From a virus: DNA of 39,475 bases. Shown here one piece after another: positions 15,955 to 21,643 of this stretch (the stretch's first letter is position 1; every line of letters begins with the position of its first letter). Location of the stretch: positions 1 through 39,475 of the IMG/VR virus record IMGVR_UViG_3300034021_001118; one strand, 5' to 3'. The notes beneath the pieces are model-generated. The model searched no databases and was not told the origin of the DNA. It worked only from the letters and a program-made list of their open reading frames with translations. A program made the translations under genes and the position numbers.

Positions 15955-16353
15955 TCAAGGGTTAACGGCAAGCGGTTGCGGTGGCTTGGGCTGGGTGGCG
16001 CTGTACCAATGCGTGTACCCAGGGACGCGCAGCAGGACGCGGGACGGAACTCGGTAGCCGCTCGGATACACCATCTCCTCGAAGGCTACGGAGTCGTGTG
16101 GGACAACGGCGCGGATGATGGAGTCCTGCTTCCATTTGCCGAACTGGTCGGCGACCAGCTTGACGGTGAGCGGCGAGGTGCCGAGGTATTCGGCGTTGAG
16201 GTAGACGAGCGCGCCGGGTGGCAGCGTGGCGATCTGCACGGTGACGACCGGCTCGGCGCTGCGGTAGCGCTCGGGCACTGGGTCGGTGGCGCAGCCGGTG
16301 AGGACCGCCGCCAAGGCCAGAGGAGCGGCGTGTCTGGCGATGGCGGCGATCAT
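15955..16353 (-). CDS. Lipoprotein with PEGA-like beta domain
   Basis: A 132-residue protein with a signal sequence ending in the lipobox LTGC, lipidated Cys21. The mature part (TVQIATLPPGALVYLNAEYLG..SPLTVKL) matches the PEGA-type beta fold common on bacterial surfaces. It would be anchored to a membrane facing the periplasm. In a leftward cluster next to the integrase, a lipoprotein could serve superinfection exclusion or host conversion; a spanin-like (Rz1) role is less likely because no Rz partner is seen. The start ATG overlaps the upstream stop (ATGA). Confidence 0.75.
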   Translation of the reverse strand: MIAAIARHAAPLALAAVLTGCATDPVPERYRSAEPVVTVQIATLPPGALVYLNAEYLGTSPLTVKLVADQFGKWKQDSIIRAVVPHDSVAFEEMVYPSGYRVPSRVLLRVPGYTHWYSATQPKPPQPLAVNP

Positions 16354-16526
16354 TCGGCAACCTCCAGAGGCAGCGCAAGCTGCGGATCGGCGGCTTCTTT
16401 GCGCGCCAATTGGACAATATGCGCGTGCCGGATGACAAGCTCGGTGAGCTTGAGCGCGGCGCCGACATCGTAGTCGTGGTCCGCGTTGAACGTGGCGGCG
16501 GACTGGGCGATGGCGTGGATGTTCAT
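16350..16526 (-). CDS. Small hypothetical protein
   Basis: A 58-residue protein. I choose the ATG at 16526 because the identical junction GATGTTCATGTTA (stop TAA, C, then ATGAACATC on the minus strand) also starts the gene upstream. An alternative ATG at 16541 would add five residues and overlap that gene. The sequence is helical and Ala/His-rich (IRHAHIVQLARKEAA). No family recognised. Confidence 0.55.
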   Translation of the reverse strand: MNIHAIAQSAATFNADHDYDVGAALKLTELVIRHAHIVQLARKEAADPQLALPLEVAE

Positions 16527-16527
16527 G

Positions 16528-16806
16528 TTAGTGGTGACCATTCGACAACGACTTAATCCAAACAACGCGGCCGCGGTCATCGATGTTAATGAGCGTAGTG
16601 CCGGTCCAGCCGCGCCAGATTCTGGCGACACGGTCGAGGGTGTCGCCGCTCGCCAAGATGTAGCGGCGAGAGCGCTTGCGGACCAGCGGCGTAATGTTGT
16701 CGCGGCGGCGGATGACAAACCATGTGTTGCCTGCGGCAACCTCAAGTTGCAAGCGGTCTTGCTCTACAGGCTCGAGGTTGAGTTTTGTAATGCCGATGAT
16801 GTTCAT
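16528..16806 (-). CDS. Small hypothetical beta-rich protein
   Basis: A 92-residue protein started at the ATG at 16806. The sequence alternates hydrophobic strands (NTWFVIRRRDNITPLV, GTTLINIDDRGRVVWI) and basic segments, suggesting a small beta barrel. It lies 1 bp from the gene on each side within the leftward cluster. No family recognised. Confidence 0.55.
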   Translation of the reverse strand: MNIIGITKLNLEPVEQDRLQLEVAAGNTWFVIRRRDNITPLVRKRSRRYILASGDTLDRVARIWRGWTGTTLINIDDRGRVVWIKSLSNGHH

Positions 16807-16807
16807 G

Positions 16808-17155
16808 TTAGGCGCAGGCTGAGATGATGTCATTGGCCAGCGAGCCGCCGGCACGTTGCAGGTGCAGGTCGTGCGCGATGCGAGCGCACTTCGGGCAGAT
16901 CGGTGCGCTGCCGTCATACTCGCGGCGCTCGGTCTGGCCCCATGCGCCGCCGAGCGTGCGACCGCTGCACAGCGTGGAGTAATGGACGTTGAGGATGAGA
17001 CCGGACTTCGGCCCGATGGTGTCGCAGCGGCGACCGATGTGCCAGTAACCGTTGGATTGGTTGCTGGTGATGTATTTGCGCTCGGGCTGTTGGCTGAACA
17101 GCTCGTGGCGATGCAGTTTGGTGCTGTCAACTTCGGTTGTGGTGTGTGTTGTCAT
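16808..17155 (-). CDS. Small hypothetical protein with a CxxC pair
   Basis: A 115-residue protein started at the ATG at 17155 (MTTHTTTEVDSTK); the longer form would run into the repeat region. It has His/Cys clusters (RRCDTIG, TLCSGRT, APICPKCARIAHD) that could bind zinc. It is the first gene of this stretch of the leftward cluster and is preceded by the TGTAGGCATCT repeats at 17172-17190, so it is likely under their control. Confidence 0.55.
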   Translation of the reverse strand: MTTHTTTEVDSTKLHRHELFSQQPERKYITSNQSNGYWHIGRRCDTIGPKSGLILNVHYSTLCSGRTLGGAWGQTERREYDGSAPICPKCARIAHDLHLQRAGGSLANDIISACA

Positions 17156-17171
17156 CTGTAAGCACCATATC

Positions 17172-17220
17172 GCATCTGTAGGCATCTGCAAGCATTATTT
17201 GCAATATTTTGCAAAATAGT
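17172..17220 (-). promoter_or_regulatory. Phased GCATCTG repeats and TGCAAGCATTATTT element upstream of leftward genes
   Basis: GCATCTGTAG, GCATCTGCAA and GCATTATTTG begin at 17172, 17182 and 17192, exactly 10 bp apart, so a protein would meet them on one DNA face. The block includes the 11-mer TGTAGGCATCT (17177-17187), found again at 17595 and, inverted, at 17681. TGCAAGCATTATTT (17187-17200) has a perfect 14-bp inverted copy at 17569-17582. An A/T-rich part (17195-17220) could hold a promoter for the gene at 17155. Confidence 0.6.
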
Positions 17221-17244
17221 TACTTCCCTCTGTAAATCAGCGGG

Positions 17245-17505
17245 TTACTTGAGGGCTTTTTCCAGCTTGGCGGCCATCCCGCCGACGTTGCGCAGGATCA
17301 TCGACCGGAACTGCTCGGTCATGGGGCCACCGAAGGCTTCCTCCAGCTCCATGTAGAACTCGAGGGCCACGCCGGTGTATTTGGCCGCGGTGAGATGCGC
17401 CGCCGGCGCCCTCCGCTGCAGCCGGGCGTGTGCCTGGTCGCTGATGTTGGCAAAGACCGACCTGCGTGAGCCGACAAGTCGTTTTGCTGTGGGTGTGGTG
17501 TTCAT
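17245..17505 (-). CDS. Small basic protein, possible regulator
   Basis: An 86-residue protein started at the ATG at 17505 (MNTTPTAKRLVG). The first half is basic (RLVGSRRSVFANI, HARLQRRAPA), the second helical (ALEFYMELEEAFGG, ILRNVGGMAAKLEKAL). Size, charge and place between the two operator blocks fit a small DNA-binding regulator, perhaps of ribbon-helix-helix type, but I see no decisive motif. It is the first leftward gene from the divergent control region and is flanked by the perfect inverted 14-mers at 17187 and 17569. Confidence 0.5.
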   Translation of the reverse strand: MNTTPTAKRLVGSRRSVFANISDQAHARLQRRAPAAHLTAAKYTGVALEFYMELEEAFGGPMTEQFRSMILRNVGGMAAKLEKALK

Positions 17506-17697
17506 AGCGCAAACAGACTCCAACGGTTGCCTACAATTGTCAATTGGGGTGAATTCCCCATGGCGGAAAAATAATGCTTGCACCTGTGGGCATGTGTAGG
17601 CATCTTTAGCGAAGTCAATGCAAGCCCACCTCGCACTGATCGCCTGCCGCCCCGCGCATCGTCGTGCCTTGTGTGCCTACAGATGCCTACACTTTCT
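17506..17697. promoter_or_regulatory. Divergent early control region with repeated TGCCTACA boxes
   Basis: This 192-bp gap separates the leftward and rightward early genes. TGCCTACA occurs at 17528, 17674 and 17684 and, inverted (TGTAGGCA), at 17595. The last two direct copies are 10 bp apart and end 6 bp before the rightward ATG. A palindrome TGGGGTGAATTCCCCA lies at 17545-17560 and CAATTG is doubled at 17534-17546. A TTGACA box reads left across 17541 (minus strand, next to CAATTGTCAATTG), but its -10 partner is poor. It looks like the switch region of a temperate phage. Confidence 0.6.
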
Positions 17698-17886
17698 ATG
17701 ACAAACACACCACACCTGCTCACGATCCGCGATGCCGCCTCGGCCCTGCGCGTGAGCTACGCCACGGCCCGCAAATGGGTCATCGACGGCCGGCTGCCGA
17801 GCATTGCCTTCGGGCAACGCACGCGCCGGATACCTGCCATGCAACTCGCCAAGTTCATCTCGGCGAACACCACCGGAGGAAACTAA
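17698..17886 (+). CDS. Helix-turn-helix protein (excisionase/MerR-like fold)
   Basis: A 62-residue protein: LTIRDAASALRVSYATARKWVIDGRLPSIAFGQRTRRIPAMQLAKFI is a HTH_17-type unit as found in excisionases and small DNA-binding accessory proteins. The RDAA..L.VS..TARKW segment is the recognition helix-turn-helix, and the basic RTRRIP wing follows. The ATG lies right after the TGCCTACA pair, so the gene is the first product of the rightward early transcript. Candidate Xis or early regulator. The stop overlaps the next start (TAATG). Confidence 0.8.
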   Translation: MTNTPHLLTIRDAASALRVSYATARKWVIDGRLPSIAFGQRTRRIPAMQLAKFISANTTGGN

Positions 17887-18005
17887 TGAGCGCGCTCGAA
17901 GTTCTCTCCTATCTCACCGATCCCGTGTTCTGCACGGTGGTTGTTCTTTCGGTCGGCACGTTCGTTGCACTGGAAATCATTAACAAGATCGGAGGCGCGC
18001 GATGA
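17886..18005 (+). CDS. Small single-span membrane protein
   Basis: A 39-residue protein with one hydrophobic span (VFCTVVVLSVGTFVALEII). A strong Shine-Dalgarno (GGAGG) lies 5 bp before the ATG, and the end overlaps the next ATG (ATGA). Function unknown; small early membrane proteins in temperate phages may act in exclusion or lysis timing. Confidence 0.65.
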   Translation: MSALEVLSYLTDPVFCTVVVLSVGTFVALEIINKIGGAR

Positions 18006-18472
18006 GCGGACAACTCAAGGGCACTAGCAATCATCCCGGCGATCCAATCCGCATCATCAATGGCGTTGAGATGGTCAATCAAGACTGGGTTAACCAGCGC
18101 GTTATTGAGGAGGCCAACGATATGCCTGGGCAACTTGCTCCGAGCGTTAAAGCGGCCCGCGAGGCGCGCGAAACGGTCAGCGAATTGCTCCGCGGCATTG
18201 GCTACGAGATGGAGCAGTTTGAGGACAATTGCCGCGACCACCTTAACGCAATCCGAGGAAAGCGGATCGCCGTTGTTAGCGAGGCAACGCAGATTACAAA
18301 TGCGCTGAAGGAGGTCCGGCAGTTCTTCATCGGGGCCGACTACAAGACCGAGATGGAGCGGCTCGGAGAGTTTGTGACGCTTTGTGAGCGGATGCAGAGG
18401 CTCAAAGACAGCGGGTTTTTGGACCGGGTCGCCGACACGATGCTCAATCTTGCTGAAGGAGGCGCGCGATGA
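18002..18472 (+). CDS. Hypothetical helical protein
   Basis: A 156-residue protein. The N-terminal ~40 residues (GDPIRIINGVEMVNQDWVNQRVI) look like a small globular start; from ~45 it is strongly helical and charged, compatible with a coiled coil (SVKAAREARETVSELLRGIG, EMERLGEFVTLCERMQRLKD). No known family is recognised. It is joined to its neighbours by ATGA overlaps, so it is part of the early operon. Confidence 0.65.
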   Translation: MSGQLKGTSNHPGDPIRIINGVEMVNQDWVNQRVIEEANDMPGQLAPSVKAAREARETVSELLRGIGYEMEQFEDNCRDHLNAIRGKRIAVVSEATQITNALKEVRQFFIGADYKTEMERLGEFVTLCERMQRLKDSGFLDRVADTMLNLAEGGAR

Positions 18473-18810
18473 TCGACCTCAACATCGACCGGCCGTATCA
18501 CCCGGAAGCGCTGTGCGAATGCGGTGACGCTGAATGCCTCGGACCCGTGGATGCTGTCATTCCGGTGGTTGAAGCGCTGGCTGCCACGCTGCCACAACTT
18601 GAATCGCCGATGCTCAAGCTGATCAAGGAGCGCAACGAGGCGCGCCGCCTGTGCGAACTCCTCGCCGGCTCCTTCCCCGACATCGCCACGCTGACCAACA
18701 AGAAAGCCATCGATGCGGCCAACGAGGAGATGCACCAGGCGCTGTGGGCGTATTGCAAGACCAAGAAGGACTGGGACAAGCGCAGCTACCAACTCGGAGG
18801 TGAGCAATGA
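18469..18810 (+). CDS. Hypothetical protein with N-terminal CxC pair
   Basis: A 113-residue protein. ALCECGDAECLGP near residues 14-26 holds three cysteines that could bind metal. The remainder is helical (LKLIKERNEARRLCELLAG, DAANEEMHQALWAYC). It has ATGA overlaps at both ends. No family recognised. Confidence 0.62.
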   Translation: MIDLNIDRPYHPEALCECGDAECLGPVDAVIPVVEALAATLPQLESPMLKLIKERNEARRLCELLAGSFPDIATLTNKKAIDAANEEMHQALWAYCKTKKDWDKRSYQLGGEQ

Positions 18811-18959
18811 GCGAGACGCTTTTACTTCCTTCACCCGCGCCGGAAGCCAACCGCAGCCGCCGCGAGCGCACCCCGCAGGAAGAAGCCGAGTGGCTCGAGG
18901 ATAAGCGCGCGGAGTACGAGGCCGACCGCTGCTGCGGGCATCACTGGGGCAACATCTAA
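18807..18959 (+). CDS. Small charged protein with CCGHHWG end
   Basis: A 50-residue protein, very rich in Arg and Glu, closing with DRCCGHHWGNI, a Cys/His cluster that could bind zinc. It is too short to be classified. It starts with an ATGA overlap and ends just before the Shine-Dalgarno of the methyltransferase locus. Confidence 0.55.
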   Translation: MSETLLLPSPAPEANRSRRERTPQEEAEWLEDKRAEYEADRCCGHHWGNI

Positions 18960-18973
18960 GGAGCAACAATGTG
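18958..18973 (+). promoter_or_regulatory. One Shine-Dalgarno serving two out-of-frame starts (ATGTG)
   Basis: AAGGAG at 18958-18963 is followed by CAACAATGTGG. The ATG at 18969 (spacing 5) opens the 418-codon alternative frame; the GTG at 18971 (spacing 7) opens the methyltransferase frame. Both spacings are workable, and the two starts overlap by one base, so initiating ribosomes would divide between them. Confidence 0.7.
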
Positions 18974-20225
18974 GATACTACCAAAGCAATTACACACGTC
19001 TCCCTTTGTGCCGGCTACGGAGGCATTGATCTCGGACTTAAACGAGCAATCCCAAGCCTGCGCACAATCGCTTTTAGTGAGATCGAAGCCTTCGCCTGCG
19101 CGAACTTGGTCTCTAAAATGGAAGCGGGACTCTTGGACCCAGCTCCTATCTGGACGGATCTTAAAACCTTCCCATGGGCCGAGTTTCGCGGCCGCGTGGA
19201 CATCCTCTCTGGCGGCTATCCGTGCCAGCCATTCAGCGCAGCCGGAAAACGCCTCGGCGCCGAAGACCCACGACACCTCTGGCCGCACATATCAGCCGGA
19301 ATTGCTGCAATGCGACCAAGTGTCTGTTTCTTTGAAAATGTCGAGGGACATATCAGCCTTGGGCTTCCCGACGTGCTGCAAGACTTGGCAGGAATGGGTT
19401 ACCGAACGACGTGGGGCGTATTCAGCGCGAGTGAAGTTGGCGCGCCGCACCAGCGGAAAAGAATCTTTATCTTGGCCCACCGTCACGGCGAACGAGGACA
19501 GCTACCGGATTGGTGGCGAGTCGCAGCAGAGCAAGTGCCTGTCGGCGATGGCGAGGCGTGGAGAGATGGACGAGAATTGGTCAACGCCGAATTGCACAGA
19601 CGGCAAGACTGGCAGCACGACAACTCAGGGCCGCAGCTTAGTGGCGGACATACAACTCCATGGCCAAGCCGCCCCGGCGAGCAGCAGTTCGCTTGGGAGC
19701 CGCCAAGGGTTGTGGCCAACGGCCAGCGTCCCGAACGGCGGCCAGACAACATCGGGACGAGCGGACAAGGACAGCAAGAAGCAGGTGCGGCTGGAGCATG
19801 CGGTGGCTCAATGGGGCACGCCGGCAGCCAACGATGCGAACAAGACTCCGCATTGCGAGGTCAACAGCAATCAGGCCGGATTAGCGAAGAGTGTGGGCTT
19901 GGAGTTGCAGAGGCAATGGGGCACGCCAACAGCACGCGACCACAAGAGCGGCCGAGGCAACGAGGAGCGGGAATACAAGGAGCTGACGCCGATGGTGGAG
20001 AGAACGCAGGCGGGGAAATTAAACCAGAATTGGGTTTGCTGCTTGATGGGAGTGCCGATGGGTTGGGTGGACCCAATGTGTCCGGTCTCAGTGATCAAGA
20101 GCTGGCCGAGATTCGTGATTGGATGGTTACGAGCACAAACCGCACCGATTCCCTGCGACTCCTCGGCAATGGAGTCGTGCCTGCCACCGCAGAGCGAGCT
20201 TTCCGAGTTCTCGTTGGCGAGTTGA
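18969..20225 (+). CDS. Alternative-frame ORF covering the methyltransferase gene; probable overlapping gene
   Basis: A 418-codon frame starting at the ATG at 18969, 2 bp before the methyltransferase GTG, and ending 17 bp before its stop. Its protein has its own repeated pattern: W-x-T-x repeats (SWPTVTANED, NWSTPNCTDG, LWPTASVPNG, QWGTPAANDA, QWGTPTARDH) at DNA positions 19473, 19578, 19713, 19812 and 19917, and a C-terminal LNQNWVCCLMGVPMGWVDP motif. I recall W-P-T-P repeats and LNPxWVExLMGxPxGW motifs from C-terminal regions of phage methyltransferases, and hypothetical phage proteins opening with MWxLPKxLHTS; neither was checked. Length alone proves nothing, because other shadow frames here are long too. 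It could be a real overlapping protein or the C-terminal half of a frameshifted methyltransferase. Confidence 0.55.
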   Translation: MWILPKQLHTSPFVPATEALISDLNEQSQACAQSLLVRSKPSPARTWSLKWKRDSWTQLLSGRILKPSHGPSFAAAWTSSLAAIRASHSAQPENASAPKTHDTSGRTYQPELLQCDQVSVSLKMSRDISALGFPTCCKTWQEWVTERRGAYSARVKLARRTSGKESLSWPTVTANEDSYRIGGESQQSKCLSAMARRGEMDENWSTPNCTDGKTGSTTTQGRSLVADIQLHGQAAPASSSSLGSRQGLWPTASVPNGGQTTSGRADKDSKKQVRLEHAVAQWGTPAANDANKTPHCEVNSNQAGLAKSVGLELQRQWGTPTARDHKSGRGNEEREYKELTPMVERTQAGKLNQNWVCCLMGVPMGWVDPMCPVSVIKSWPRFVIGWLRAQTAPIPCDSSAMESCLPPQSELSEFSLAS

Positions 20226-20242
20226 TGGAGCACCAACCATGA
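18971..20242 (+). CDS. dcm: DNA (cytosine-5) methyltransferase
   Basis: A 423-residue C5-cytosine methyltransferase starting at GTG 18971. Motif I (SLCAGYGGIDLG, residues 11-22) follows the start at once, so no later start is possible. Motif II is SEIEAF, motif IV GGYPCQPFSAAGK with catalytic Cys85, motif VI FENVEG at 121-126, motif VIII QRKRIFI at 161-167, and motifs IX/X LLGNGVVPATAERAF at 397-411. Between VIII and IX lies a ~220-residue low-complexity segment that may include the target-recognition domain. No restriction nuclease lies nearby, so it is probably an orphan enzyme protecting phage DNA. It shares almost its entire length with the ORF at 18969 in another frame. Confidence 0.9.
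   Translation: MDTTKAITHVSLCAGYGGIDLGLKRAIPSLRTIAFSEIEAFACANLVSKMEAGLLDPAPIWTDLKTFPWAEFRGRVDILSGGYPCQPFSAAGKRLGAEDPRHLWPHISAGIAAMRPSVCFFENVEGHISLGLPDVLQDLAGMGYRTTWGVFSASEVGAPHQRKRIFILAHRHGERGQLPDWWRVAAEQVPVGDGEAWRDGRELVNAELHRRQDWQHDNSGPQLSGGHTTPWPSRPGEQQFAWEPPRVVANGQRPERRPDNIGTSGQGQQEAGAAGACGGSMGHAGSQRCEQDSALRGQQQSGRISEECGLGVAEAMGHANSTRPQERPRQRGAGIQGADADGGENAGGEIKPELGLLLDGSADGLGGPNVSGLSDQELAEIRDWMVTSTNRTDSLRLLGNGVVPATAERAFRVLVGELMEHQP
19473..19946 (+). repeat. Five diverged ~30-bp repeats readable in two frames
   Basis: Units begin at 19473, 19578, 19713, 19812 and 19917 with TGG followed by an ACG/ACC or AAC trinucleotide. In one frame they read W-x-T-x-x-x-x-D/N; in the methyltransferase frame they read HRHGERGQ, NAELHRRQ, NGQRPERR, HAGSQRCE and HANSTRPQ. 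Units 4 and 5 share TGGGGCACGCC. Spacing varies from 99 to 135 bp. Confidence 0.7.
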
Positions 20243-20394
20243 CCACCCACGACATTGACCTCGTCACGCAATGGCTCGCCGCGCGGGACAACGAGAAGGC
20301 TGGCGCCAAGGTGTATCACGGTGAGCGGCCGTGTTTGCCGGCGGCTGCCATGTTGGCGGTGGCTGAGAGGATTTGGAGGAAGCGCTCGAGGTGA
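20239..20394 (+). CDS. Small hypothetical protein
   Basis: A 51-residue protein, helical and charged (VTQWLAARDNEKAG, LAVAERIWRKR). The start overlaps the methyltransferase stop; the TGATG at 20392-20396 couples it to the next gene. No family recognised. Confidence 0.55.
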   Translation: MTTHDIDLVTQWLAARDNEKAGAKVYHGERPCLPAAAMLAVAERIWRKRSR

Positions 20395-20573
20395 TGACCT
20401 TCAAGCAGTGGCGAGCGTGCGGACGTAAGCGGCGGTTTCACACCGCGGCAGAGGCGCGCCGTTGTCAGCCGATGATGACCGTCTACGAGTGCAAATATTG
20501 CGGCCGCTACCACCTGACCAAGGGGATCGACTGGTGGGCCAAGCACATCCTGCAACGGAGGCTTGCGGCTTGA
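20394..20573 (+). CDS. Small zinc-ribbon protein
   Basis: A 59-residue protein with RKRRFHTAAEARRC and YECKYCGRYHLTKG, a CxxC plus Cys/His set typical of phage zinc-ribbon proteins that read CxxCxxYHL. I choose the ATG at 20394; an upstream TTG would lengthen it into the previous gene. It probably binds nucleic acid. Coupled at both ends. Confidence 0.65.
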   Translation: MTFKQWRACGRKRRFHTAAEARRCQPMMTVYECKYCGRYHLTKGIDWWAKHILQRRLAA

Positions 20574-20845
20574 AGACGGCGCCTCTCCTTTGCGCTTGGC
20601 CGGTCGCCCACAACGAGTGGCGCATCCAGTCGCGCATCGGTGCGGCGTCCAAATACCTTCGCTCCGGGCTGAAGCTGACGCGCTGCGCCTGGGCTATTTG
20701 TGGCGGACATCTGGTCATCTTCAAGGTGATCGGCGGCAAGGCTGACGCTCAGAGGGTGATGGCGAGTGTGACCCGCTATTTAAGGGAGATTTCTACAGAG
20801 AGGGCAATTCACGAAATGCCCCGCAGAGGCGTTTTGATTTCATGA
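20570..20845 (+). CDS. Small hypothetical protein (TTG start)
   Basis: A 91-residue protein. I choose the TTG at 20570, whose TTGA overlaps the previous stop; no in-frame ATG lies near. The protein is mixed alpha/beta with basic residues (RIQSRIGAASKYLRSGLKLTR, AICGGHLVIFKVIGG). No family recognised. The stop overlaps the next ATG (CATGACC). Confidence 0.5.
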   Translation: MKTAPLLCAWPVAHNEWRIQSRIGAASKYLRSGLKLTRCAWAICGGHLVIFKVIGGKADAQRVMASVTRYLREISTERAIHEMPRRGVLIS

Positions 20846-21459
20846 CCATGGAGACACCGCCAAAACGCACCCGACGACGCCTCAAGGGCAAGGTCGGCAG
20901 ACCGAAGAACGTGCCCGACGCACCGAAGGATGGACCGCTGGCGCCGGAGCGTGTCTACGGATCAACGGGCCTTGGCATTCCTGAGGAGCGCGCGGTGCGC
21001 ATCCTCTGCGCCGTCGAGGCTGGCATCCCGCAGACCACGATCTGCCGGGAGTTCGCCGTCAGCCATCACACGGTGCATGCCCTGGTCCGCAATCGCTCGG
21101 ACCTTATGGCGAAAGCCAACTCAATCATCAAACTAAACTGGGCGTATCTCGCCATGATGACCTCATCGGAACTCGCTGCGCGACTGGCAGATATGAAGGA
21201 TGGAGCGCTCACCATGCTGGCCGGTATTGCTGCCGATAAGAATCTCTTGCTGGGCGGCCAGCCAACCCAGCGGATCGAGCACACCGTGGCGCCTGCGGCT
21301 GAGGCTTGGGGCAGCTTTGTGGAGCATATGCGGCAGGAGGTTAGGGAGCGTGATGCGATCGATGTGGCGTTTGAACCGGTCGGCCCTCGGGAACCGGACG
21401 CGCAAAAGGCCGCTGCACTGCCGGATCGGGCTGATAACTCCGAGATCAATGTCCCGTAA
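20842..21459 (+). CDS. Helix-turn-helix DNA-binding protein (regulator or small-terminase-like)
   Basis: A 205-residue protein with a basic start (RTRRRLKGKVGRPKN) and a helix-turn-helix at about residues 50-80 (RAVRILCAVEAGIPQTTICREFAVSHHTVHALV). The following helical segment ends around 140. It closes the early operon before a 184-bp gap. A transcription regulator is the simplest reading. A small terminase subunit is an alternative, because the large terminase gene at 29755 has no obvious small partner next to it. Confidence 0.65.
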   Translation: MTMETPPKRTRRRLKGKVGRPKNVPDAPKDGPLAPERVYGSTGLGIPEERAVRILCAVEAGIPQTTICREFAVSHHTVHALVRNRSDLMAKANSIIKLNWAYLAMMTSSELAARLADMKDGALTMLAGIAADKNLLLGGQPTQRIEHTVAPAAEAWGSFVEHMRQEVRERDAIDVAFEPVGPREPDAQKAAALPDRADNSEINVP

Positions 21460-21643
21460 CTCATTGCATATCAACGCATCGTAAGCATAACCATATACAA
21501 TGTAGGTCATGACTACTTCGATCATATCTGCACATCAACAAGCATATTCCTCTGTCCGACCGGGGGGGCGGGGGTCGATGCTCTGACTTTTGCAAATACC
21601 CCCCACCGATAGCAACCCCCGAAATTTTTTGCAAAAACACTTT
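21460..21643. promoter_or_regulatory. Gap with phased GCAT repeats, G-rich hairpin and C-runs
   Basis: GCATATCAAC, GCATCGTAAG and CATAACC start at 21466, 21476 and 21486, similar in phase to the operator block at 17172. A further CATATCTGCA and AGCATATT lie near 21523-21548. CGACC at 21557-21561 can pair with GGTCG at 21573-21577 around seven G, a C and G residues. C-runs follow at 21599-21604 and 21616-21620 just upstream of an A/T-rich block before the next ATG. A control region for the replication operon is likely; no textbook promoter was found. Confidence 0.45.
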
